Origin: DASYXT01 sp035934555 | Lineage (GTDB): Bacteria > Verrucomicrobiota > Verrucomicrobiia > Limisphaerales > UBA8199 | Reading direction: 5' to 3' | DNA length: 64,000 bases | NCBI GenBank assembly: GCA_035934555.1 | Contig: DASYXT010000003.1 | Location: 1 to 64,000, forward strand | Shown here: positions 7,775 through 16,057 of the stretch, one piece after another | How positions within the stretch are numbered: the stretch's first letter is position 1 | How the letters are laid out: each line of letters begins with the position of its first letter | The notes under the pieces: generated by a model | Seen by the model: the letters and a program-made list of their open reading frames with translations, nothing else | What the model was told of the DNA's origin: nothing | Database searches by the model: none | Position numbers and translations under genes: made by a program

Positions 7775-9976
7775 ATGAGCACGCAACATCCATGGAAATT
7801 CTTTCGCGCGGGCGGTTTCGACCAGGTCCGTCTTGATTCCGGGCACGACCTAATGGCACTCGACAAGCTGGACCAAAAGCTCTGGGTCGCCCTGGCGTGC
7901 CCGACCAGCGGGTTGGAGTTCGATGCGCGCACGCTGGCGTTGATTGATACCAACAACGACGGACGCGTGCGGGCGCCTGACCTGATCGCCGCGGTCAAAT
8001 GGGCGGGTTTGTGTGTAAAAAACCCGCATGACCTGCTCCAGGGGGCCTCGGAACTGCCGCTGAGCGCTTTGAATGACGCGACGGCCGAGGGCAAGCGCTT
8101 GCTGGCTTCCGCCCGCGAGATTCTCAACAACCTGGATAAAGCGAATGCGACCGTGATCACGCTTGAGGACACTGCTGACACGGCGCGACTGTTTGCTCAA
8201 ACTCGCTTCAATGGCGATGGCATCGTCCCCCCGGACTCAGCCCAGGACGAGCCCACCCGCGCGGCGCTGGCAGACGTGATTGCCTGCGTCGGGTCGGAGC
8301 AGGACCGCAGTGGCAAACCCGGCGTCAGCCAGGCCAAGCTCGATTTGTTCTTTGCCGAAGCCCAGGCTTACTCCGATTGGTGGGGCCAGGCTGAAAAGGA
8401 GCCGGCGATACTGCCTCTGGGCGAGCAGACGGCCGCCGCCTCCGCCACGTTAAAGCTGCTCAAGCCCAAGCTGGATGATTATTTCACCCGCTGCCGCCTG
8501 GCGGCATTCGATCCGCGTGCGCTGACCGCCCTTAATCGCGAGGAGAAGGAATATCTCGTCTTTTCGGCCAAGGACCTCACACTGGCTTCGGCTGAAATCG
8601 CCTCCTTCCCTTTGGCTCAGGTCGGCCCCGATAAACCTCTGCCGCTCACCACCGGGCTGAACCCGGCCTGGGCTGCTCCGATGCAAACGTTCCGCGACCA
8701 GGTGGTGTCGCCGATTCTCAACGGCAAGACCGTGCTGACCGAAGCCGACTGGACGGCGGTCTGCGCGAAATTTGCCGAGTATGATGCGTGGGTTGGGCGC
8801 AAAGCGGGAGCGCGGGTCGAGCCACTGGGCCTCAAGCGGGTCCGCGAGCTTTTGGCCGGTCCGGCCAAAACGGATATCGGCAGCTTAATCGCGCGGGACA
8901 AAACACTCGAATCCGAATTCAATTCCATCAGCGAAGTTGAGCGGCTGGTGCGGTACTATCGGGACCTGTACCGCCTGCTGAATAACTTTGTTTCGTTCCG
9001 CGATTTCTACACGCGCAAAGGCAAAGCGATTTTTCAAGCGGGCACACTCTACCTGGACCAACGCAGTTGCGATTTGTGCATGTCGGTGGAAGATGCCGGC
9101 AAACACGGCATCCTGGCCAGCCTGGCCGGCACTTACCTGGCTTACTGCGATTGCGTCCGCAAGGCCACCGGCGAAAAGATGCAGATCGTCGCCGCCTTCA
9201 CCAACGGTGATTCGGACAATCTGATGGTAGGCCGCAACGGCTTATTCTACGACCGCAAGGGGCGGGACTGGGATGCGACGATCAGCAAGATTGTTGATAA
9301 CCCCATCAGCATTCGTCAGGCATTCTGGGCGCCGTACAAAAAGGCGGCGCGGATGATCCAGGAGCAGATTGCGAAGCGGGCCGCCAACGCGGATGATGCG
9401 GCGGCGGCGCGCCTGGCCCAGGCGGCGGCGCGAATCGAGAAATCGGTTGAGACTCCGGCACCGCCGGCGCCGCCAAAGAAGATCGACCCCGGGATGGTGG
9501 CGGCGTTGAGCGTCGGCGCGGCGGGCTTAGGCGCGACTTTTGGCGCGATTGTCACCGGGTTCCTGAACCTGAAGTGGATGATGCCCTTGGGTGTGCTGGC
9601 CCTCCTGTTGATCATCTCCGGGCCCTCGATGCTGCTGGCCTGGTTGAAACTGCGCAAGCGGAACCTGGGCCCGTTGCTCGATGCCAACGGTTGGGCCATC
9701 AATGCCAAGGCGAAGATCAACGTCCCGTTTGGCGCGTCGCTAACGCAGGTGGCCACGTTGCCGCCAACCGCCATCCGCGACCGCATGAAGGATCCGTTCG
9801 CGGAGAAAAAGCGGCCCTGGTGGCTCTATATCACTCTGCTGGTCGTGTTGATTCTGGCCCTGGGCTGGGTGCTTGGGAAATTCGATCGGGTTCTCCCGCC
9901 AAAGATCCGAAGCGAACGTGTCCTCAAAGGGACCTGGCTGGAGAAGGAAGTCACGCCCGAGGTCCAGAGGAAGTAA
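7775..9976 (+). CDS. Large EF-hand membrane protein of unknown function
   Basis: 733 residues from the ATG at 7775, which follows a good Shine-Dalgarno (CAGGAGAA). An in-frame upstream start at 7697 lacks this. Visible features: an EF-hand-like loop near residues 58-69 (DTNNDGRVRAPD); a long soluble region with two CxxC-like cysteines in QRSCDLCM; an Ala/Pro linker; and three hydrophobic helices near 575-597, 603-623 and 682-701. The bulk is predicted to face one side of the inner membrane. I recognise no enzyme domain. It is separated from putA by a short divergent promoter region. Confidence 0.8.
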   Translation: MSTQHPWKFFRAGGFDQVRLDSGHDLMALDKLDQKLWVALACPTSGLEFDARTLALIDTNNDGRVRAPDLIAAVKWAGLCVKNPHDLLQGASELPLSALNDATAEGKRLLASAREILNNLDKANATVITLEDTADTARLFAQTRFNGDGIVPPDSAQDEPTRAALADVIACVGSEQDRSGKPGVSQAKLDLFFAEAQAYSDWWGQAEKEPAILPLGEQTAAASATLKLLKPKLDDYFTRCRLAAFDPRALTALNREEKEYLVFSAKDLTLASAEIASFPLAQVGPDKPLPLTTGLNPAWAAPMQTFRDQVVSPILNGKTVLTEADWTAVCAKFAEYDAWVGRKAGARVEPLGLKRVRELLAGPAKTDIGSLIARDKTLESEFNSISEVERLVRYYRDLYRLLNNFVSFRDFYTRKGKAIFQAGTLYLDQRSCDLCMSVEDAGKHGILASLAGTYLAYCDCVRKATGEKMQIVAAFTNGDSDNLMVGRNGLFYDRKGRDWDATISKIVDNPISIRQAFWAPYKKAARMIQEQIAKRAANADDAAAARLAQAAARIEKSVETPAPPAPPKKIDPGMVAALSVGAAGLGATFGAIVTGFLNLKWMMPLGVLALLLIISGPSMLLAWLKLRKRNLGPLLDANGWAINAKAKINVPFGASLTQVATLPPTAIRDRMKDPFAEKKRPWWLYITLLVVLILALGWVLGKFDRVLPPKIRSERVLKGTWLEKEVTPEVQRK

Positions 9977-9986
9977 GCGGACCGAC

Positions 9987-10070
9987 CAGAAGTCGGAGAA
10001 CAGAAGTCGGAGATCAGAAGTCAGAGATCAGAAGTCAGAGATCAGAGACCAGAGGTCAGAGGTCGGAGCC
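9987..10070 (+). repeat. Heptamer array, 12 units, purine strand on +
   Basis: Exactly 84 bases, 12 units of 7. Consensus CRGARRT; units are CAGAAGT, CGGAGAA, CAGAAGT, CGGAGAT and so on, ending CAGAGGT, CAGAGGT, CGGAGCC. It begins 10 bases after the stop of the EF-hand gene and ends one base before the stop codon of the four-helix-bundle gene on the opposite strand. It is in inverse orientation to the array at 10501. Confidence 0.95.
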
Positions 10071-10071
10071 G

Positions 10072-10485
10072 TCAATGGCTTAACAAAAACGGCCCTGGAT
10101 TATTGATCATGGCGCCAAGCATACGGCCTATCTGAGTGCAATCAGATGCCAGTTCGGCGTGCTGTTTGGCCGTCAGGTAAGCGCAATCTCGTGCCAAGTC
10201 GAGGCACGTATCGGTTTCAGCATTTTCTCCGTCACAATCGGTGAGCTTGCTGACGAAGTGCGAACCGTAGCGCCGTTTTGCCCAAGCTTCTCGTAAATTC
10301 TGGCAGACCGACCGGGATGAGCGCCGGATTTGTCCAGTGAGTCCGAATCGCTCTTCAATGGGAAAGGATTTCGTCAAATGAAAGATTTTCATCGACAATT
10401 GATAAGCCCGTTCATAGACGACCAGTTCCTTTGCGGAATTTATTTGCACGTTCGACTTGTAGTCACATTTTCCAAGCTTTGTCAA
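10072..10485 (-). CDS. Four-helix-bundle protein, 23S rRNA intervening-sequence (IVP)/Avd-like family
   Basis: 137 residues matching the S23/IVP four-helix-bundle pattern: ELVVYERAYQLSMKIFHLTK in helix 1, the signature FGLTGQIRRSSRSVCQNLRE at the start of helix 2, then two more amphipathic helices. Members occur in 23S rRNA intervening sequences, and related Avd proteins assist diversity-generating retroelements; most have no known job. The start is probably TTG at 10485, preceded by GGAAAAGG; GTG at codon 13 is an alternative. No reverse transcriptase or rRNA lies nearby. It is enclosed by inverted heptamer arrays, which suggests that protein and repeats belong together. Confidence 0.85.
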   Translation of the reverse strand: MTKLGKCDYKSNVQINSAKELVVYERAYQLSMKIFHLTKSFPIEERFGLTGQIRRSSRSVCQNLREAWAKRRYGSHFVSKLTDCDGENAETDTCLDLARDCAYLTAKQHAELASDCTQIGRMLGAMINNPGPFLLSH

Positions 10486-10500
10486 ACCTTTTCCGACACT

Positions 10501-10596
10501 GCCCTCTGCCCTCTGACCTCTGCCCTCTGCCCTCTGACCTCTGCCCTCTGACCTCTGCCCTCTGTCCTCTGCCCTCTGTCCTCTGCCCTCTGCCCT
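10501..10596 (-). repeat. Heptamer array, 13 units plus a partial, purine strand on -
   Basis: Thirteen exact 7-base units run from 10501 to 10591 (GCCCTCT, GACCTCT or GTCCTCT on the + strand), followed by a partial unit. On the minus strand the units read AGAGGGC, AGAGGTC or AGAGGAC, so five positions are fixed and one varies. The array ends against the stop codon of glgC (10597-10599) and begins 15 bases upstream of the start of the four-helix-bundle gene. Confidence 0.95.
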
Positions 10597-11907
10597 TCAC
10601 GCTACCGTACCGTCTGGCACGACGCCGTTCTTTGGAACTATGAGGATTCCATCGCGGATAAAATAGAGCGGATGGTCCAGGTCGCGCGGTTTGCCCGCGG
10701 GCGATAAAGTGCAGTTGCTACCGACTCGGGCATTTTTGTCGATGATGGCGTCCTCGATGCGGGTCTGCTCGCCCACGCCGATGCGCGGGATGCCGCGAGC
10801 CTGCTGCGACGCGATCGACTGCTGGGACTCATAAAAATCGCTGCCCATCATGATGGTGCGGCGGAGCTGGCTGCCGGCGCCGACGATGCTGCGCAAACCA
10901 AGGATGGTTTGATCGAGCGTCGCGCGCTCGACAATGCAGCCGTCGGCCAGCAGTGAATGTTCGAGGTGCGCGCTGTTGATTTTTGACGAGGGGAGGAAGC
11001 GCGGCCGGGTAAAGACCGGCGCGGTCATGTCGAACAGATCGAAGCGGGGCAGAGTGGCGGTGAGTTCGAGGCTGCAATCGAAGTAATTGCGGATCGTGCC
11101 AATGTCTTCCCAGGCGCCTTGGAAAATGTAAGCGCAAACTCGGCGTTCCTTGAGCGCCTGGGGGATCACGTGCTTGCCGAAGTCCCGGTTCTCGTCCGTG
11201 AGCATTGCGAAGAGCGCGTCCCGGTTGAACACGTAGATGCCCATTGAAGCCAGGAACAGGTCCTGGTCGGATTGGATGCCCAAGCGGGGAAACCACTCGG
11301 CCGGCAGCCGGAACCCGTCCTGCACAGCCGGGTCCTTGGGTTTTTCGACAAACGCCGTGATGCGGTAATCCGGGTCCATGCGCATGATGCCGAAGCCGGG
11401 GACGTCTTTGCGCGGGACGGGGATGGTGGCAACCGTGATGTCAGCGCCGCTACCGATGTGTTGGCCCAGAATCGTGCGGTAATCCATCCGATACAACTGG
11501 TCACCGCTGAGGATAAGCATGTAATCGAAAGGATTGCTTTGGAAATGCACCAGGTTTTTTCGCACCGCGTCGGCCGTTCCCTGGTACCAGGTGGTATCGT
11601 TGAGAGTTTGCTCGGCGGCCAGCAACTCCACAAACCCGGCGGAGAAATGATCGAATTTGTACGATTGCGAGATGTGCCGGTGCAGGGAGGCGGAGTTGAA
11701 CTGGGTCAGCAGGAAAATCCGCAGCAGGCCGGAGTTGATGCAGTTGGAAATGGGGATATCCACCAGGCGGTATTTGCCGGCGAGCGGCACGGCGGGTTTG
11801 GCGCGGTCTTTGGTGAGCGGAAACAGGCGCGTGCCCTGGCCGCCGCCCAAAATAACGGCCAAAACATTGTGGGTGCCGAATGGGAGGAAGCGTTGGTTGG
11901 CCAGCAT
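10597..11907 (-). CDS. glgC: Glucose-1-phosphate adenylyltransferase (ADP-glucose pyrophosphorylase)
   Basis: 436 residues, the usual length. The N-terminal nucleotidyltransferase signature is intact: GGGQGTRLFPLTKDRAKPAV, then RLVDIPISNC. It also has a sugar-binding FVEKP motif and a C-terminal left-handed beta-helix region used for allosteric control. The enzyme makes ADP-glucose from ATP and glucose-1-phosphate, the committing step of glycogen synthesis. No other glycogen gene is adjacent. The stop codon lies directly against a heptamer array, so the array forms its immediate 3' UTR. Confidence 0.95.
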   Translation of the reverse strand: MLANQRFLPFGTHNVLAVILGGGQGTRLFPLTKDRAKPAVPLAGKYRLVDIPISNCINSGLLRIFLLTQFNSASLHRHISQSYKFDHFSAGFVELLAAEQTLNDTTWYQGTADAVRKNLVHFQSNPFDYMLILSGDQLYRMDYRTILGQHIGSGADITVATIPVPRKDVPGFGIMRMDPDYRITAFVEKPKDPAVQDGFRLPAEWFPRLGIQSDQDLFLASMGIYVFNRDALFAMLTDENRDFGKHVIPQALKERRVCAYIFQGAWEDIGTIRNYFDCSLELTATLPRFDLFDMTAPVFTRPRFLPSSKINSAHLEHSLLADGCIVERATLDQTILGLRSIVGAGSQLRRTIMMGSDFYESQQSIASQQARGIPRIGVGEQTRIEDAIIDKNARVGSNCTLSPAGKPRDLDHPLYFIRDGILIVPKNGVVPDGTVA

Positions 11908-12011
11908 AGCTTATTCCAAAGTCCGCCTTTAATGGCCTAACTTGAAGTGGGGGAACAACCCATTTGGCCAGGCATATTGCAATTTTGGGTATCGCTCGGC
12001 ATAATGCCGTC

Positions 12012-12812
12012 GTGCCGAAAGAGACGTGGATAATTGGGAGCTTTTTGACCGTGGCGCTGCTGGTTGCGCTGTTGACGTTTAATTCCTGCGAACGGAAGCA
12101 GGAGGCGGATCGCGCGACGGCCGAACTGGCCCAACTGCGGGGGGATTTGGAGCGAAGCCAGGGCGAAGCTGCCGGCCTCAAAGACCAACTCGCCCAGGCG
12201 CAGGCGGCCATTGGCGACCTGCAGAAAGAGAAGGAAACCGCTGTCCAAACCCGCAAGAGTCTCGAAGACGAGATGCGCGCGGCGCTGGAGTCCAAAGACG
12301 TCACCATCTCCCGGCTGCAAGGCAAGCTCACGGTCAATATCCTGGACCGGGTGCTGTTTGATTCGGGGGAGGCGGAGCTCAAACCGGATGGCGAGGCGGT
12401 GTTGCGCAAAGTCGCCGCCATCCTGACGCAACATCCGGAGCTGAAGATTCATGTGATCGGCCACACCGATAATGTGCCGATCCGCTCCTCGGCTCGGAAC
12501 CGCTTTGCGAGTAATTGGGAATTGTCCACTGCGCGGGCGACCGCCGCGGTGCGCTTTCTCAGCGAGCGGGCCGGGATTGACCCGCGCCGGCTCGGGGCGG
12601 TGGGGTACGGCGAATTCCGGCCAGTAGCCGACAATTCCACCGCCGAAGGGCGCGCGCGTAACCGACGCATTGCGATCACGATTTTGTCGGAGGAATTGGC
12701 GGGGGCCGATGTGGCGGCCAACACAATCACCAACTCGTTGGGCGAGGCGACTGCGCCGGCCGTCAGCACTAATACCGCGCCGCAAGCAGCGCCCGGCCCG
12801 GGCGACAATTGA
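12012..12812 (+). CDS. OmpA/MotB-type peptidoglycan-binding envelope protein
   Basis: About 266 residues from a GTG at 12012; a TTG at 11964 is an alternative. An N-terminal hydrophobic segment (IIGSFLTVALLVALLTFNSC) ends in a Cys, but the residues before it fit a lipobox poorly, so it may be an uncleaved anchor. A coiled coil at about 35-105 follows, then an OmpA domain at about 115-225 with VLFDSGEAELKPDG, HVIGHTDNVPI, the NWELSTARA motif and ARNRRIAI. It would tie the membrane to peptidoglycan. It is divergent from glgC and has no flagellar neighbours, so it is not called motB. Confidence 0.85.
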   Translation: MPKETWIIGSFLTVALLVALLTFNSCERKQEADRATAELAQLRGDLERSQGEAAGLKDQLAQAQAAIGDLQKEKETAVQTRKSLEDEMRAALESKDVTISRLQGKLTVNILDRVLFDSGEAELKPDGEAVLRKVAAILTQHPELKIHVIGHTDNVPIRSSARNRFASNWELSTARATAAVRFLSERAGIDPRRLGAVGYGEFRPVADNSTAEGRARNRRIAITILSEELAGADVAANTITNSLGEATAPAVSTNTAPQAAPGPGDN

Positions 12813-12827
12813 ACTCTGAGTTCCTGC

Positions 12828-12864
12828 CACGGCTGGCTTTAACCGTGAAAGGCTCGGAACCGAG
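12828..12864. terminator. Palindromic spacer between convergent genes
   Basis: Two small stems lie in the 75-bp gap between convergent genes: CACGG(10)CCGTG at 12828-12847 and CTCGG(2)CCGAG at 12853-12864. No clear T-run follows on either strand. A bidirectional terminator role is plausible only. Confidence 0.35.
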
Positions 12865-12887
12865 GCTGGAAGCCCGCCGCCACGGGG

Positions 12888-13790
12888 CTATTCTTTGGCC
12901 ACCTTGCGGACCCGCGCGGCGAAGTCATCGATTTCCTCGAGCTTTTCGAAGCCGATATTCAACACATCAACGCAACCCAAGCCGAGCACGAAGCGGGCAG
13001 AGGCGTCGCGCTTCTCGTCATCGTGCCGCAACCGGCCCTCACCGATGATTTTCATCCCCACCACGCCTTTCCCGGCCTGATGCAGTTTCTTCAACACGGG
13101 TGTGACATCTTCGGGCGGACCGTCCATCGACATGCCGTAGGGATTAATCCGGGCATGCACGGAATCGACCCAAGGTTCGTTGGCAGCGGCTTCCAGGGCC
13201 GGGATGGAGTGGCAGGAGACGCCGTGGGCGCGGATGACACCCTTGCTCTTGAGCTTATCCAGGATGTCCATTTGCTTGCGGAGCTCTGTTGGCCAGGTCG
13301 CCGACTCGACGCAGTGCAACAGCACGAGGTCCAGGTAATCCGTGCCGATCTCTTTAAGGAACCGGGCGACGACGACGTCCGCATCAGGGCGTTCGGGTTC
13401 GGGAATGCCGCCGGAGCGGAACCAGATTTTGGTGACAATGGTGAGGCGATCGCGCGCGATGCCCTTTAAAGCGGGAAGGAGGTATGGATGGGTGCCATAC
13501 AGATCTGCGAGGTCGAACATGGCAACGCCACGCTCATGAGCCCCGCGCAGCAGGGCCTCGAACTTGTCCTTGCCCATGCGGGTGGCGTCGGATTGGCGGT
13601 TGCCGCCGTGGACGCCCGTGCCCATGCAGAAGCGGCTGACCTTGAGGCCGGTTTTTCCGAGCGGCACGGTCTCGTAGGGGTCATAGAAGGTGCTGGCCGC
13701 CTGGGCGGAGGCCGCGAGCGGCAGACCGGCCAGCAGCCCACCGACACCCACCGCAGAACTTTTCAGGAAATCCCGGCGTTTGATTTTCAT
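12888..13790 (-). CDS. Tat-exported aldo/keto reductase
   Basis: 300 residues. The N-terminus is a twin-arginine signal (KRRDFLKSS followed by a hydrophobic stretch to ASAQA). The rest is an aldo/keto reductase barrel with the catalytic tetrad visible: D93 and Y98 in DLADLYG, K121 in VTKIW, H159 in LLHC. These enzymes reduce carbonyls or oxidise sugar alcohols with NAD(P). Export with a Tat signal implies folding with cofactor in the cytoplasm first. This arrangement is common in Planctomycetes and Verrucomicrobia sugar metabolism. Substrate unknown. Confidence 0.88.
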   Translation of the reverse strand: MKIKRRDFLKSSAVGVGGLLAGLPLAASAQAASTFYDPYETVPLGKTGLKVSRFCMGTGVHGGNRQSDATRMGKDKFEALLRGAHERGVAMFDLADLYGTHPYLLPALKGIARDRLTIVTKIWFRSGGIPEPERPDADVVVARFLKEIGTDYLDLVLLHCVESATWPTELRKQMDILDKLKSKGVIRAHGVSCHSIPALEAAANEPWVDSVHARINPYGMSMDGPPEDVTPVLKKLHQAGKGVVGMKIIGEGRLRHDDEKRDASARFVLGLGCVDVLNIGFEKLEEIDDFAARVRKVAKE

Positions 13791-13915
13791 AATAGAGATT
13801 AGCAGGAATATAGCCGCCCGCCTTCGGTGCGCAACTCCTCCGATTGTAGCGGCAGGCCTCTAGCGTGCGCGGGGGCAGAGAGCCGGGTTGTGCTGCGCCG
13901 GGCCGAGGGGAACGC

Positions 13916-14413
13916 TTAGAACTCGAAAAACCTCTGGTTGGTGCGCCGGTGGGCCAGGTGTGTCACAACCGGAGATGGCACTGCAGGGCGAGGATTGATC
14001 AACCAGCGGTGCGTCAGTTTGCGGCACATCTCGACCAACGTCGCGAACTGGCTCGGCTTTTCCAGGTAATCACTGGCGCCCATTTGCAATGCTCGCCGGA
14101 TGTCGGCTTGGCACATCGATGCCGAAAAGATTATCACCGGTATATGTGCAAATTCGGCGTGTTCGCTTAACCACGTGAGCACCTGGAACCCATCCATCCG
14201 CGGCATCTTCAAATCCAGCAGCAACACCCCGGGGTCCGGAAACCGCCGGCGGTCACCGAAGGGAGGGCGGCGGGACAAGTAATCCACCAGCTCCTGGCCG
14301 TCGCGCACGACAATTAGTTTATTGGGAGCGCCTGCCTCTTTCATTGCCAATTCCAAGAGCAGCGCATCACTTTCCTCGTCTTCGACAGCTAGCACTGGGG
14401 GATTTTTTGGCAT
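13916..14413 (-). CDS. Stand-alone response regulator (CheY/Rcp1-like)
   Basis: 165 residues from the ATG at 14413; a longer frame begins 13 codons upstream. A receiver domain fills most of it: acidic pocket EDEE (11-14), phosphoacceptor D67 in LLLDLKMPRMDG, the Ser of FSAS, and the Lys of LEKPS. There is no output domain; the last 40 residues are a basic tail. The loop of about 10 residues before D67 is typical of regulators paired with phytochrome-type kinases. It is the last gene of the kai operon, 88 bases after the histidine kinase, and is its probable partner. Confidence 0.9.
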   Translation of the reverse strand: MPKNPPVLAVEDEESDALLLELAMKEAGAPNKLIVVRDGQELVDYLSRRPPFGDRRRFPDPGVLLLDLKMPRMDGFQVLTWLSEHAEFAHIPVIIFSASMCQADIRRALQMGASDYLEKPSQFATLVEMCRKLTHRWLINPRPAVPSPVVTHLAHRRTNQRFFEF

Positions 14414-14501
14414 GCGGTGCTTTACATAATGGTTGATGAGCCTCAGCGCCATGGGGTAAAGGCCCCAGGCCTTAGGGAGGCCCCTTGGGGAGTGGAGGCA
14501 T

Positions 14502-15698
14502 TCACCCCGCGCGTTTTAGCTCGACCCAGAACCGGCTGCCATTTCCGGGCTGGCTCTCGACCCCGAGGCGTCCGCCCATGCGCTGCACCACCTTGCGCAC
14601 AATCGCCAGGCCGATGCCTGTGCCTTCGTATTCGCGCGTTAAGCGTTGAAACATATTAAAGAGCCGCTCTATCGCCTGCGGCGGAATCCCGATGCCATTG
14701 TCTTCGATCCAAATGCGATAATAGTCGTTGGCCGGCTCGGACCTGATGCGGACGCATGGCCGAACGCCGGGTGCGACGAATTTTACGGCATTGCCCAACA
14801 GGTTGGCAAAGCACTGGGTCAGGAAAGCTTCGTTGCCGATCACCACCGGCAACCGGTTCTCGATATGAATATCCACTTGGCCCGGGGCCAGATTCGGATA
14901 AGTATCGAGCAACCCGGGGACCAGCTTGGCCAGGTCCACGGGTTGCATGTGGACCGGCTGCACGACCGCCTGGTTGTACGCCAAGGCGTCACGGATAAGC
15001 TCGTCGAGCCGGCAGGCAGCGATGGTGATCCGCCGCGCCAGGTCTTTGCGCTGATCGGGCGTCTGTTGGCCGGAGTCCTCGGTGAGCATGTGCGCGAAGG
15101 CCTGCATCGCCCGCAACGGCGCGCGCATGTCGTGAACGATCGCGTAGGACACCGCCTCGAGCTCGTGCGCAAACTCCCGCGTCTTGGCCTCCGCCGCTTT
15201 CCGTTCCGTCAAATCTGTCACGACGACCGAGATGCCTTCCACACCGGCCATGCGCATGGAAGCCAGCGAAAGCCAGACTGGCCGGCGCTGGTCATTGGGC
15301 TGCTGGAGCTCGAACTCGCGGCTAAGGCCGGCGTGGTCGGCGCTCTGCAGCATCGTGTCGAGGGCGGCGCGCTGGGTGTCCGGGAAAAACCGCGACCAGG
15401 GCGCGCCGATCACTTGTTCCAGCGGCACCCCAGCCAGAGTGGCAAACCGCAGGTTGGCATAAAGGACCGTGCCCTCGGGCCCCAGCAGCAACGCCCCTTC
15501 GCTCATCGCTTCGACCAGCATCCGGTAGGTGACTTCGGCGCCGCGCAAGGTAAAAACCTGCTCACCTTGCTGGGTGTTGACGACCACCGCGTCCACTTCC
15601 CCGCTCCGGATGGCGCGCAGTGTCTCCTCGGCTTCCGCCAACCGAGCCTCCAACTCGGCCACACGCGCCTCTTGCCGTGTCTGATGCGTCGTGCCCAT
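14502..15698 (-). CDS. PAS-domain sensor histidine kinase
   Basis: 398 residues. An N-terminal coiled coil (about 8-32) precedes a PAS domain (about 58-168). The dimerisation domain has the phosphoacceptor H189 in IVHDMRAPLR. The ATPase domain has the N box NLLGNAVKF, the G1 box DNGIGIP and the G2 box GTGIGLAI. There is no membrane segment, so it senses in the cytoplasm. The HDMRAPLR form of the H box is typical of phytochrome-class kinases. It starts 5 bases after kaiB2 and precedes the response regulator, so it probably reads out the Kai proteins, as SasA does in cyanobacteria, although it lacks the KaiB-like SasA domain. Confidence 0.93.
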   Translation of the reverse strand: MGTTHQTRQEARVAELEARLAEAEETLRAIRSGEVDAVVVNTQQGEQVFTLRGAEVTYRMLVEAMSEGALLLGPEGTVLYANLRFATLAGVPLEQVIGAPWSRFFPDTQRAALDTMLQSADHAGLSREFELQQPNDQRRPVWLSLASMRMAGVEGISVVVTDLTERKAAEAKTREFAHELEAVSYAIVHDMRAPLRAMQAFAHMLTEDSGQQTPDQRKDLARRITIAACRLDELIRDALAYNQAVVQPVHMQPVDLAKLVPGLLDTYPNLAPGQVDIHIENRLPVVIGNEAFLTQCFANLLGNAVKFVAPGVRPCVRIRSEPANDYYRIWIEDNGIGIPPQAIERLFNMFQRLTREYEGTGIGLAIVRKVVQRMGGRLGVESQPGNGSRFWVELKRAG

Positions 15699-15703
15699 AG
15701 CAC

Positions 15704-16057
15704 TCAGTGGGCTCGCGGCAGGGGCGCCAAATCCAATCCGAACAGCACGTGCTGGCTATCGGCCAGGTCGCCGATGAGCCGGCGCAAGGGCTGCGGCAAC
15801 AGCTTGATGAGCGTTGGCGCCGCGACAATTTGATCGTCCCTGGCCAACTGCGGCTGCTGGTAAATATCCACCACCTCGAGCTCATAACGGCCCGCCAAGC
15901 GCGACTCGCACAACCGTTTCAGGTTTTCTATCGCCCGCAGCGACCGCGGCGTCGCGCCCGTCACGTACAGGCGCAGCCGGTAATGTTCGTCCGGCCGCCG
16001 GGCGGCCAGCGCCTCCAGTTGGGCCCCGGCATTCTTGTCTGGGTGGGGTTTTTTCAT
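15704..16057 (-). CDS. kaiB: KaiB-family protein, second copy
   Basis: 117 residues; the KaiB thioredoxin-like fold covers about 27-112: YRLRLYVTGATPRSLRAI, ENLKRLC, a YELEVVDIYQQP strand, then APTLIKLLPQPLRRLIGDL. KaiB binds phosphorylated KaiC in the cyanobacterial clock. Its start overlaps the stop of the other kaiB copy as ATGA. The two copies differ clearly, so this is an old duplication. The C-terminus extends with LDLAPLPRAH. Confidence 0.92.
   Translation of the reverse strand: MKKPHPDKNAGAQLEALAARRPDEHYRLRLYVTGATPRSLRAIENLKRLCESRLAGRYELEVVDIYQQPQLARDDQIVAAPTLIKLLPQPLRRLIGDLADSQHVLFGLDLAPLPRAH

Larger units (their letters stand above)
9987..10596 (-). mobile_element. Candidate mobile unit: inverted heptamer arrays enclosing a four-helix-bundle gene
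   Basis: The order is array, gene, array with almost no extra sequence, inserted between the convergent 3' ends of the EF-hand gene (9976) and glgC (10597). The two arrays are complementary, like terminal inverted repeats made of 7-base units. No transposase, reverse transcriptase or target duplication is visible. Calling it mobile is an inference from the compact inverted architecture and from matching arrays elsewhere in the window (18692, 44049). Confidence 0.45.

Noticed and set aside
9574..10083. Plus-strand open frame running through the heptamer array
   Set aside because: It overlaps the EF-hand gene in another frame, and its tail is only the stop-free translation of the array.
10072..10485. 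Diversity-generating retroelement accessory gene (Avd)
   Set aside because: No reverse transcriptase, template repeat or variable repeat is seen nearby, so only family resemblance is claimed.
9987..10596. CRISPR array
   Set aside because: The period is 7 bases with no spacers between units, and no cas gene is near.
11501..12830. Two long minus-strand frames opposite glgC and the OmpA-like gene
   Set aside because: They are antisense or out of frame to well-supported genes and encode low-complexity Arg/Ser/Gly-rich sequence.
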